Assembly (NCBI GenBank): GCA_015179125.1
Contig: WHVA01000022.1
Span: forward strand, 310,001 to 374,000
DNA length: 64,000 nucleotides
Origin: Gautieria morchelliformis
Taxonomy: Eukaryota; Basidiomycota; Agaricomycetes; Gomphales; Gomphaceae
Reading direction: 5' to 3'
Each line of letters starts with the position of its first letter. Positions within the stretch are counted from its first letter, which is position 1. Both the position numbers and the translations under genes were made by a program. Below the pieces are notes generated by a model. It searched no databases and was not told the DNA's origin. It worked only from the letters and a program-made list of their open reading frames with translations. Below are positions 1 through 10,445 of this stretch, one piece after another.

Positions 1-8
1 GTCAGAGG

Positions 9-923
9 ATGAATAGAACTGCGCATAAGCAGCCACTCACCATCTGGAGCAACCACTGGCGCGGCCCCAAACAGTCAGCAACCACTGACAGCACGCATCC
101 CACTTCTGCAGTAACACAGACAAAGCTGAATACTCCTTGCGCTACCATACAATGGCCTCAGATGATGCTGGAAAAATGCGATGAACTCCAAGTGAATAAT
201 CAATGCTTCATCTGCGAACAGAAAGGACACTTATCTCGAGATTGTCCTCGATGCTCTACAGTAAGGCCTCCTGGCATCCAGGCAGCAGCCATGAACTTTG
301 CGAAGCTGCAGGAAGCGTCAGATACAGCCCATAATCAAATGGCGCTGCAGCTGAACTGCATGGAACTGGACTTACCAACGGACAGTGCAGCGGCTACAGG
401 CACCGCTGATAGCAGCGGTTTTCCACCTGAAGTCACCCCTGAGAACGCAGGCGATGAGTCAGATAACGATTCTGAAGAAGAATTCTTACAATCGGTCCGT
501 GCGAACGACTTCGTGCAATGCTTCTACGACGACCTTTGCTTGGGCATTTCTAACGCCATGCTGCATGATGGCATAGGAAACCCTGACGAACAAGACTGGC
601 CAAGGAGATATAATGCAATCCCACTAACTGATGATGTCGATGAGAGATCAGTTCTTATCATTGATAGATTTTTGAGACGGACGTACTGCGTTCAAATCGG
701 CCACATATTCAAACCTGAGTTCTATTGTGTGCAGTGGATGCACCATCATAATTCCACCACCCACCCAGACATGTTCCCCGATTCATTAGATGCACTCTGG
801 TTGGAACGAGCTGACGACCGTCGCAATGAACCGGAAGAGATGGCCAGAAAAGCCTGGATGGGTCTCAGCAACCCTGGCGAAGACCTAGCCGATGCGTCAG
901 AAGAAAACACATGGGCAGAATGA
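9..923 (+). pseudogene. Gypsy-1 Gag C-terminal part (zinc knuckle)
   Basis: The 304-residue open frame carries one CCHC zinc knuckle near residues 66-80 (C-x2-C-x4-H-x4-C, within CFICEQKGHLSRDCP), which in retroelements binds the genomic RNA during packaging. The rest is acidic and low in complexity, with an Asp/Glu run near residues 148-160. The frame is open from the window edge, so the listed start is arbitrary and the true Gag N-terminus is missing. It ends 63 bp before the protease frame begins, so Gag and Pol are now separate. Confidence 0.75.
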
Positions 924-986
924 CGCGAGTCCCCAGGATATGACTCACCATCGTCCCCTGACCACATATCCTGCGATGCAATAGGC

Positions 987-2828
987 ATGTCTGTAACAAA
1001 AAAGAAGTGGGCTCATAAGAAGCCAGAGACTGAAGTCTACCCAGATAATATGCGCACCTTAGAGCGCAACACATCGAAACCTAAAGACTTTCAGCGCCTA
1101 GTACCCAAATCAATCATAGTAGAATGCAACATATCTGGGAAAGCAGTCCGGGCCCTGCTCGACAGTGGATCCTTGTCCGACTTCATCTCCACAACTGTCA
1201 TAGACCAACTCAGGCTGCCGGTGCAACACCTGGCAAAGCCGATTCCGTGCCAAATGGCCGCTTCAGGTTCTAAAACTATGATCACGAGCTGCGTAGAAGC
1301 TGAATTCACGTACCAGAGTATTCACGAACGTCGTCGTTTCGACGTCATCAACCTAGAAATCACGATGTCATTCTTGGTACCCCTTCCTTGTGGCAACACA
1401 AGATCCTCCTTGGATTTAATCCCTCCAAGGTAGTGATAGGTATTGATGCGGCGGCTCCCATAAATGGTGCAGATGTCGCTAAAATCTCTTCGATGGCCGT
1501 GGACTTCGTAGAAGATGAGCTAGAAAAGCTGCGGGAGCAGCTAAGGCAAGAAGCGGCTGATCTCTGCACCCCTACAGAAGACATGCCACTCCTGCCGCTA
1601 CGAGCAATCAATCATAAGATTCATATAATAGATGAATCTAAAAATTACTCTTACCGGCCATCCAAATGCCCTGAGGCCATGAAGGATCAATGGCATGCAA
1701 AAAGAGACAAATATCTCAAGACCGGACGTTGGCAATACCGCGTCGGCCACAACACTATACCTATGATGATGGTTAGCAAAAAGCCTGCTGCCGATGGCAC
1801 TCCATGCCTATGCACCGTCTTCGACGAGCGTGAACGCAATGCGAACACAAAGAAAATGGCGAGTCCTATCCCAGATCAGCAAAATATACTGATGAACGTA
1901 AGCCGACAACGTTACCGTTCACTCATCGACTGCAGGGATGCATTCGAGTGCGTGTTGAACCTGATGACGTGTGGAAAACTCTGTTCAACACACCGGATGG
2001 AACAATGGTCAGCTTGGTGATGCAGCAGGGAGATTGCAACACACCTACGACCTTCCAAACGCTGATGACTCACATTTTCGCACCATACATCAGTGTATGC
2101 TTCGATGTCTACCTAGACGACATTATGGTGTACTCAGATACAATTGAGGAACACATGGAACATTGCCACCTTGCAATGCGCCTACTGTGCGAAGCTAAAA
2201 TCTATTTAGCCGGCGTGCACAAACTTCAGTTTTTCGCTAGACAACTGGACATACTAGGGCATGTCATAGACGACAAAGGTATTGTCATGGATCCCCACAA
2301 AGTAGACCAAATCGTGAACTGGAAGACACCCACGAATAAAGCACTTCTAGCTCAATTTGTGGGCCTCGCCGGTTATCTCTCAGATAACTGCCCTGGGCTA
2401 CGGCTCAGCAGCTCGGTACTGAGTATGCTCACCGGCGTGACTAGGGTTTGGAGGTGGGGCCCTACAGAACAACAAGCATTTGAGGAAATCAAATCCTCCA
2501 TACAGACGTATCGGGACTTACATCGATTACCAATCGACTACAAGGCCGATCCCATTGAGAACCCAGTGAGTCTGACTATAGACGCAAGTCAGACTGGGGA
2601 GGAGGAATAGTGACACAAGGCAAACCTCCGAACATCAACATCATCGCGTTCTGGTCAGGAAAATTCAATTCAGCACAGCAAAACTACCCTGTGCACAAAA
2701 GGGAATTACTTGCCATGGTTGAATCCCTCAAGCACTACAGAAGAATGGGGCGAACAGCGGGTAGAGTGGACGTAGAGGGGGAGTGGTTGGTGGGTGCGGC
2801 GAACTCTGGCGAAGATGCTAGGGAGTGA
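987..2828 (+). pseudogene. Gypsy-1 Pol: aspartic protease, reverse transcriptase, partial RNase H
   Basis: The frame starting at 987 has the retropepsin motif ALLDSG at about residue 55. It passes through a frameshift near 1380 into a second frame containing GTPFLWQH-like text and the RT thumb and palm. A further frameshift near 1950 separates the box containing DAFE from the part with the catalytic YLDD (about 2113-2124). Near 2595 the frame shifts again before the RNase H start (AFWSGKF, then HKRELLA). Similarity stops after HYRRM at about 2745. RT would copy the element RNA and RNase H would remove it; neither can work from this broken copy. Confidence 0.85.
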
Positions 2829-2995
2829 CGAGGGGGAACATAGAGACAGTGAGGTAAGAGAAATAGACAGGTCATGACACTGAGGCGAAGGGTGAGGTAG
2901 ATCTGCAAATACCAGCGCTGACTAGAGCAGAGCATGCCAAGAACGGCCCGCCAGTCTCTAACCAAGCTCCAGAGGAGCAGCCGGTAAGGGCAAGC

Positions 2996-4321
2996 ATGCA
3001 CATAAGAACTGCGCGCGCCACTCGCCTGGACGACCACTCTGCCAGAGGGGTCGCCATCCTGCCTATCAGCGAAGAGGCCCGCGTGGCACTGCTGAAAGTA
3101 CGACAACACAATAAGAAAAAATTGAAGAAAATGACAAAGAAGTCACCTCAGCAAGCGTCCCGCGACAAGGGTCCTGAGCCGCCCCGCGCAGTAATAACAG
3201 AGAGAGCCGCTCACACCATGGTAGATGACCAAGACGTGACAAGTCGTCTAAGAGAGGAGTCCGACGAACCCCTACCAGACTTGTTACCAATAGCAGGAGA
3301 CAATGAACAATACGCACCACCTCCCTTTTCCGAGGTTGTATCGATGATGCACCCATCCCTGAAGTTTCCGGACTGTCTTCGGAACCTATATAGTGAGGAT
3401 AAATTCTTCAGTAAGATGCAGAAGGAGCCCGACACGTACAACAACTTCAGTGTATGCGACGGCCTGTATTACCTGACTGAGCACGGTCTGGAGCTCCTAT
3501 GCATACCCGACGGCCTGACCAATGGAGAATCCATCAGGGAGGTCCTGATCTCCCACGCACACTCGATGTTAGCGCATCTGGGAGGGCGAAAAACATTTCA
3601 TTACCTCAGAAGCAACGCGTGGTGGCCGGGCATGCACCAGGATGTCACAGACTACTGCGCCGCCTGCCACACGTGCGCAACGGGGAAATTGCGCAACCAG
3701 AAGCCGCTGGGGAAGCTTAAGCCGCTCCCTGTTCCATTCCACAGATGGCAGCAGGTCGGCGTCGATTTTGTCGGACCTTTGCCTGGATCGCGCAACCGAC
3801 TAGGCGAATTCGACATGATCTGCATTGTAATAGATCATCTTTCATCAATGGTACACTTGTTACCCTCAAAAAGCACTTACCAAGCACGAGATATCGCTGA
3901 GATGATCTTTGACAGCATTTACAAGCTGCATGGAATACCTGAAATCATCGTCAGCGACAGAGACTCGCTGTTCACGAGCGGCTTTTGGGAACACCTACAC
4001 CATCTCACTAACAGCGAGCTCCGCATGTCTACTGTGTACCATCCACAGACAGACGGTGCCACCGAGCGAGCAAATCGCACGGTAACACAAATGCTCCGTC
4101 TTGCTGTATCACCCGATCAAAAAGACTGGGTGCAAAAGTTGCCTATGATAGAGTACACGTTTAACAGCACACGTTCCAACATCACTGGGTACTCACATTT
4201 CTTCCTGAACTACAGAAGTATCCCCGCACCCATGCTGTGGAACACGGCGCAAGACGCAATGTCTGGCATGCACACCTTCATTACGCACCTCCGGGATGCT
4301 CTGATATCAGCACATGATTAG
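2996..4321 (+). pseudogene. Gypsy-1 integrase, N-terminal zinc domain and catalytic core
   Basis: After a charged linker (residues 1-150) the frame has an HHCC zinc domain (HAHSMLAHLGGRKTF, then CAACHTC) and the complete DDE core: D in VGVDFVGPLP, D in IVSDRDSLF and E in TDGATERANRT. Integrase would insert element cDNA into the genome. The TAG stop at 4319-4321 is supplied by the first bases of the inserted hAT element, so the original protein ran on. The frame resumes in phase at 5742 on the far side. Confidence 0.85.
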
Positions 4322-5741
4322 GGATGCACACCGTCCGTATTACGGCCACGGCCGTATATTGTACGGCGAGTTGACGGATACGGCAGACCGTATGCCGTCC
4401 GTATGATCGAGACCTCCTCCCTCCGACGGTACGGTACGGGTACCGTACAGTACCGTACCATCTGTATTACGGTTGACGGTTGTATTATAGCATTGTAAAT
4501 GTAGATACAAGATCTAATCATGGTATGTTAACGACGTACTGCAGCTTTGCACTGAGCGCGTTCAAGATGAAGCTTTTTTTTGCTGAGCATTAGAACTTTG
4601 ATGGTTTCAGGCTGAAGCCTTGCACATCGCAATGAGATTGTGTCACGACCTCCTGAGAAAACTCGCTCAACGGCGACGGCAGATCCTAGGATAGTCACAA
4701 TGTCAGCCCTAAAAACTCCAATAACAGCATAGTACGCAACCGGGGATACAGAGAATGTCCCGAGCAAGCAAAAACAAGTTGGGGAATTGAGCACGGCGAC
4801 CCATCCACCAATGGATTGGATTGCAAGCCTCGAAATCCTCTTGAGGAAGCTTGAAGAATTCATCGAGTTCATGGATCGCTGCCTTGGCCTTCCGCTGAAA
4901 GCACGATGTAAAATTCTTTGGAGGGGAGTGAGGAGGGGCTGAAGCTTCAGCTGATGGACCAGGCACAGGATCAGTCACTTGCGAAGACGCAGAGTGTTTG
5001 CCCGCATAATGGGCCTCATAGTATTCATACAGATTTTTTTTTGATGATTCGAGATGTTCAGAAAGCGACTCGTCGCCTGCATAATCAAGCTCCATCCCTT
5101 CATAAGAGATGCGAGGATCAAGTACTAGGTGAGTAGGGAATAGGTAGATGTAACGAGAAACGCACTTCGTGATTTGGAATTGTATTGTCAGACACATTTG
5201 ACTCGGATTCTGAGCTTAATACATCACCAGAGCTCGAGTCTGAGAAGTCACGATCTTCATCATCGTCCTCGTCCTCAACCTCTTCTTGCATGGTCTTCTT
5301 GGGTTGCTTGCGTTTGCGCTTCTGCTGACGATGCAGATTCGGGCGTTTCATAGGACGGCCAACTTCATCCAGCCCTTCCTTTTCAATCAATGCTGCCATA
5401 TTTTTCCCTCGGTTTGCTCGCTTGGGTTCTGTGTAGTGACGTGAGTACGTGAAATAGTACATAGTACACTTGGTAGGTGTGGGTGGCGGACTCACTTGGC
5501 ACTTGAGTAGGAGACGACATCGAGGAGCTGAAGCTGAAATAGAGCTGAAATTGAAACAGTAGTGCATGCCGTATATCGCCGTACATACCGTATACGGCCG
5601 TACAAATACGGCATCATACGGCATCAAACCATACCGTATACCGTACCGTCGGCACAGAGCACAGACCCTCGACGGTACGGGTGCCGTGGCCGTAATACGG
5701 CACCGTACAGCCGTGGATGTATGGCACGGTGTGCATCCCTA
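4319..5741 (-). mobile_element. hAT-family DNA transposon, internally deleted, 1423 bp
   Basis: The element begins TAGGGATGCACACCGT and ends with the reverse complement of the same 16 bases. It is flanked by a perfect 8-bp duplication, CACATGAT, at 4311-4318 and 5742-5749. An 8-bp TSD, a TAG start and a hAT dimerisation-domain remnant on the minus strand define hAT. Both subterminal regions (about 4340-4480 and 5575-5720) are dense in CCGTAC/GTACGG repeats, the usual kind of hAT transposase binding array. At 1.4 kb it is much shorter than an autonomous hAT and must have depended on a partner. Confidence 0.93.
4528..5400 (-). pseudogene. hAT transposase remnant (N-terminus plus C-terminal dimerisation domain)
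   Basis: Read on the minus strand. A basic, then highly acidic N-terminal segment starts near 5400 (MAALIEKEG, then a Glu/Asp run). A second segment ends with HWWMGRRAQFPNL, and a third frame continues with SAVAVERVFSGGRD and KVLMLSKKK. The last two are the conserved blocks of the hAT C-terminal dimerisation region. The RNase-H-like catalytic core that should lie between them is absent, and there is a frameshift near 4720. No functional transposase can be made. Confidence 0.8.
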
Positions 5742-7075
5742 CACATGATGCAATACTAGTGCAGCGAGTGAAACAGACTTACTACGCGAACAATCGCCGC
5801 AGCAAGGCCCCATTCGCTGTCGGCGACCTAGTGTACTTATCAACGGAAAACCTATCCCTACCTAAGGGGCGCGCACGCAAACTTGTCCCGAAGTATGTTG
5901 GACCATACTGTATCACGAAGGAAGTAATGTCTAAAACAACATATCAGCTGGCTCTACCATCTGACTTACTCAGCCGTGGAATACACCCTGTATTCCACGC
6001 GAGCCTACTGCGCGTTCACTTGGCAAACGATGACCGACGTTTTCCCGGTCGATTGATCGATCAAATAACTAGCTTAGACAATGCACCAGCTGAATTCCTT
6101 GTAAAGGCAATCCTGTCTCACTTTGGATGGGGCCGTACAGCTTGGTTCGAGATCGAATGGCAGTCTGGGGACCGGACTTGGTTACACTATGGTGCCGTGA
6201 AACATCTATCAGCACTAGACGCATACCTGGAAAACAACGGTATTGATCAGATTGATCATATGATGAGTGGTTCAGGAAACCCACCCTCAGACGTCCGAAT
6301 ACAGGCAGATGTCCCTGAAACATTCGTTGCCTCTCCGACCGATTCGGTGGACCTACAAGCAAACATAATAGATACACATGGGGGATTACATATAAACTCA
6401 CCAAGGACGAGTTCAACCCCCCCAACACGCACCCCCTCTAGACAGATGCATTCAGCTGATGAGGCCTTTACGCTGGGAGTCTATTATCAATATCTTTACA
6501 AGCTTACCGAGAGTGCAAACTACGGTGCCCCACACCCTGGTGACGCTCCCGATGGGTTTGAGGAATGGGCCACGAGTCATAAAAATCCCCGGAATGCTGA
6601 GGAAGCTAGAGTTCCTGTTCAGCGTCCTCCTGCCGAGATCTTGGACACTCACCGCAACGTGAAGCTCCCAGCTGCTCACTTATCTCATCCTTACACCGGC
6701 ATGCATGGGCCCTACCCAGCTGGGAATCCTTACCCAGGGTATCCAGTGTACTCACCAATTCCCACGCCTGCCACCGGCCTGTTGTCCATGGATGATAACA
6801 TGGCGCTGATGCAGAAAATCTGTGACTTCAATCGCGGAAATGGCCACGGCGGCGCGAAGGCCTACAGAGGTGGTTGAGGAGGGCGAGGAGGTTGGTGCGG
6901 CAGAAATAAGGGGTGGTACAAACCGCACGTTTATAAAAACCACGCGCCCCTTTCCCACCGCAAATCCGCCTGCGAGTACGACGAGAGCTGTTTTGGAACC
7001 CTTCAAGACTTTGGTGTCAGAGCTAACACTTTGGTCTATCAGAACGTGTCGTATACGAAACTCAAAGAATATTAA
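5742..7075 (+). pseudogene. Gypsy-1 integrase C-terminus with chromodomain-like segment and RGG tail
   Basis: The frame resumes in the TSD and carries the GPY/F-type segment (KLVPKYVGPY at about 5885-5910) and HPVFHASLLR, both standard in Gypsy integrase C-termini. A chromodomain-like stretch follows (EFLVKAIL to WLHYGAVKHL, about 6090-6210). Chromodomains in this family usually direct integration to marked chromatin. The tail to 6877 is rich in Pro, Tyr and Gly. After an in-frame TGA, coherent RGG/RGN-rich coding continues to about 7073, so the stop is probably a mutation. Confidence 0.8.
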
Positions 7076-8500
7076 ACAATGCTGCAGCACAACTCCGGAA
7101 ATAATTTAATATTTGTACCTTGGTTGCAATCCGTGTAAGAACTAGTCCAAGTTAATATGGATGGAAGGCAATATGTTTCTTAGCAGCACTGAACAATAAA
7201 CTAAAAGTCTGTAGGTTCAAGGACGACTATCGGGGTCCAAGTATTCCAAAAAGATAGGAATGGCTTCACAGAAGAGTTTGTAAGTGGACTGACCCGATTA
7301 ACGTCAATGCACTGCAACAAACGAGCGACTAGGGTTTAAGAAGTGACTTGTGAAAGTCACTGAACAGGAAAGTCACTGATCAGTTCGTCTCGGGTATTGG
7401 AGAGCTAATTGACAAGGAAATCGATTGTCAGACTCACTCTGCAGAATTTCACCTGGAGTGTTAGTCCAGGTGGCTAAGTAGAAACGCAACTACTTAACTG
7501 AGAATTAATACACTAAGTAAGTGTAATAACCCTAGCTGGGGTTAGCAGCTTAGTAAGCTGTGCAAACTTGGCAAGTCACACGAGGTACGTGGATAGTAGA
7601 TGATGATGTATTGGCTGATGAAAGGTGGACAGTAAGGCCTCCTTTTATATTGTATCTACTATCTATTAATAGACTAGAATGAGTCACGAAGAAATAGGGT
7701 AGTGAGTCATTGAGAAAAAGGATAGTGAGTCAGAGCATGTGTTGGCCAATCACAGTCCACGAATAGGGTGTGAGTCATGCACTGAGTCACACGGAAATGG
7801 GGTAGTGAGTCAGAGAGAAAAAGGGTAGTGAGTCAGAGCATGTGTTGGCCAATCGCGGTTCACGATTAGGGAGTGAGTCATGCACTGAGTCATGCAGAAA
7901 TGGGGTAGTGAGTCAGAGTAAAAAAGGGTAATGAGTCAGAACTCGTGTTGACCAATCGCAGCCCACGATTAGGGGGTGAGTCATGCAGAAATGGGGTAGT
8001 GAGTCAGGCATGAGTCTCGTCTAAGAATAAGATACACCCTTATTCTTAAAGAGGATTAGCTCAACACAGCCTTTCATTGGTAAGAGGCCTCTCAGCCAAT
8101 GATACGCCAGAGTTTGAGCATGAGTCACGTGCTGAGCCAGGCTCTGAGTCATGCAGGAGTCATTTCCCAAGTCACAAGACTTTGGACCAATAATACTCCA
8201 GCTTGGCAGTGAGTCATGACCCTAATTCTATTTTAGGAGTGTAGTCATGGCACAGCACAGCCTATAGCATAGCCTTGTTGCTATGGTAGCATAGGTTGGG
8301 CTGAGTTTGTATTGCACAAACTGTGTTGTGGAGGCTTGGGAATAAATTGCTATTTCCAGAGTGCTGAGTCCGAACCGGTAGGTTGGCCAGAGTTTGTGGG
8401 TGCGTAAGTGTCCACAGGCTCGAGTTCAGGCTCGCGCGCGTCGGAGTTTGAATAAGCAGAGTTGTGGATACATGTGGATTCATAACTCTGCTGCAACAGA
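7076..8500. repeat. LTR-like sequence next to Gypsy-1, with tandem U3-type repeats
   Basis: Non-coding. A TGTAAGAAC start about 60 bp after the Pol stop, at 7134, would fit a 3' LTR of Gypsy-1. A unit of roughly 120 bp built from TGAGTCA, GGGTAGTGAGTCAGAG and TTGGCCAATC is repeated about three times between 7680 and 8010. A TATA-like sequence at 7640-7655 reads on the minus strand, so the orientation, and therefore membership of Gypsy-1, is uncertain. No second LTR is in the window, so the ends cannot be fixed by comparison. Confidence 0.4.
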
Positions 8501-9498
8501 ATGGAAGTGTTTTGAGCCAAAGACTTCGTTAAAAATGGCGAAAAAATGGTAGGAAATTAGAGGAAGTTTAAATAGTTCATCCCCAATGATAGCAATACCT
8601 GTATGCTATATTTTAAGGTCACTATATCGAAAATACATGGAAGTTCTCCTATTTGACCGGCAAAGCAGGATCCCATACAAACACCATGGGCAGTGACAAC
8701 AACACTAGACACCGACTGATATATCAACATCCAGTCACAAGCCTCATGGGCTAGAATAAGAGCACAACGTTGGAGATTTACTGCCTGAGGTTCTATACAT
8801 GTATCCTAGCTATTTAACTCATTGGAACAAACCTATACTATACTAGATACGAAAGGGGGTTATGGAGCAACGAGTGCCGCCAGTGCATGATGTATGCACC
8901 AGCGCCGGAGTTGTCCCTTATCACATGGAGATAACATATGCATCAGGAATGATGGAGTGCCTTCCATACTCCATCTCGGATCTGTTCCTTGGTCAGCCCT
9001 GGAACTGGGCTCAGGGTCACATACTTACTGCCGGCACTGCATATCATGAGCGCATGCACTATCACTTGCGTGCACATCTAACCAGTGACTTTGCACATCC
9101 ATATCCTGGGATGTGCCAGGACATTGTTATGACTTGGTTAGTGGTGTATATGAATGTAAAATTCGATTTCCCTATTCATAACACTTCCCTTCAAGCTTGA
9201 TGTACTCCCAGAGTCTCTGGGATGCAGAAATGCTTGCAAAAATCGATGAATAGGTGGAAAAATCGATGGGGTGCCGTGATAAACGAAGTCCGGCACCTAG
9301 AAGTGACAATGAAGGTGTGGTGACGGCCGCCTCTCTGGAATGAACGCTGAAACCATCAATATGCGGCAAAACATCCTTGGGGTTAATGCCTGCACTGAGG
9401 GGGCTTTCCTTCTGTCTTGTCCTCCATTTATTTCCCTTCCTGGTCCATGGACCCTTTTCCAGCGGCATCAAAGTTCTGCTTTTCCATTTGTACATATG
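8501..9498. other. Stretch without a recognised gene
   Basis: The longest open frame (8862-9200, +, 112 residues) has no recognisable motif and no plausible splice context. I see no RNA gene or repeat here. It could include the outer part of an LTR. Confidence 0.3.
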
Positions 9499-9507
9499 CC
9501 TGCACCT

Positions 9508-10436
9508 ATGTTTGGCACAAGCCCCATCTCCAACTCAAAGTTCACACCCCATGAGTACCTTCAGGAGAAGGGGCTTGTACCAAGATGCCATGAAACAGGG
9601 CCATCTTCTGCCACCTCTACCACCAGCCATACACTCTCTACCGTTGCACTCATTATAACAATCTACTAGACCATATGTCTCTTGAGCTTCATGCTTAATC
9701 ACCGAACAACTGTCTTATATCCCATTGGGAATAGTGGGGGTGGGCACAATTGTGCTATCTCACTTGTCAATGCGTTACAGACGGCCGCTTGTTGATTTTT
9801 AAGGACATCTATAGTTGGGAATGTAGGCCAGATATCCTAAATATTTTTAGCAACTGGAATAGCTTGATCACTATAGTAATGGTACGAATAAATTGACCGG
9901 CACGGGTTTCAAACCTTTGGTCAAGGAGAAGAGAAGAGAAATGTTAATAGCTCAGAATATGAGATTACCAGATGACTCAGGAGGATACATTGATGTCCAT
10001 TTTTGCTGTAAAGTGCAAGCATGCTTACTGTAAAGTCACGTGACATAACGGACTGTCGACACCGTCGTCTGGAAAAGTGCCTGGTGCTGCCCCCACCGGT
10101 CACCGAACAGCAAAGTAATGAATGGGATCACTTTAACACATACTAGAGGTCATTGTTCTAATTTTTCTTTAATTTATTCATGAGTGACTGGTTCAACTAC
10201 ATGCCTCACAACCCATTTGTCACTCGTCCCAGAAGGCACATACATCAGGACATAATTAAATTGATTCTTAGCTATTCACACAGGACAAGTTGTCAGAATA
10301 CATCTCTGTTTCAATAATCTAAAGAAACCTTGACGTGAGAGGTGTTGTGACCGACGCAGCACCGTAGGAGACGGTCCCCCTAGCGCGGCACTCCTCTGAG
10401 ATGAAGTCAGAGCTTCAAGGCTTGCGCCGAACCTAA
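9508..10436. mobile_element. Non-autonomous TIR DNA element, copy 1 (929 bp)
   Basis: It begins with ATGTTTGGCACAAGCC, a decayed form of AGGTTCGGCACAAGCC. It ends with GGCTTGCGCCGAACCT, the inverted counterpart. A flanking CCTGCACCT at 9499-9507 and again at 10437-10445 is a candidate 8-9 bp TSD, pointing to the hAT or Mutator groups. A second inverted block of about 15 bases (TGCCGCGCTAGGGGG type) lies inside the end. There is no transposase frame. Interior sequence is shared with copy 2. Confidence 0.7.
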
Positions 10437-10445
10437 CCTGCACCT

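Larger units (their letters stand above)
1..7075 (+). mobile_element. Degenerate Ty3/Gypsy retrotransposon (Gypsy-1), 5' end outside window
   Basis: Successive + strand frames encode a Gag zinc knuckle, aspartic protease, reverse transcriptase, half an RNase H, integrase and a chromodomain-like tail, which is the Gag-PR-RT-RH-IN order of Ty3/Gypsy. The 5' LTR and start of gag lie left of the window. The pol frame is broken near 1380, 1950 and 2595. The RNase H C-terminal half is replaced by about 250 bp of unrelated sequence (2746-2995). A hAT transposon interrupts the integrase. Coding similarity continues in frame past a TGA at about 6875 to a TAA near 7073 through an RGG-rich tail. The copy is inactive. 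Confidence 0.9.

Noticed and set aside
4319-5741. The CCGTAC/GTACGG-rich ends considered as separate satellite DNA
   Set aside because: They are bounded exactly by TIRs and an 8-bp TSD, so they are hAT subterminal repeats.
8862-9200. 112-residue + strand ORF between the Gypsy-1 flank and the TIR elements
   Set aside because: No motif, no splice context and amino acid composition like translated non-coding DNA.
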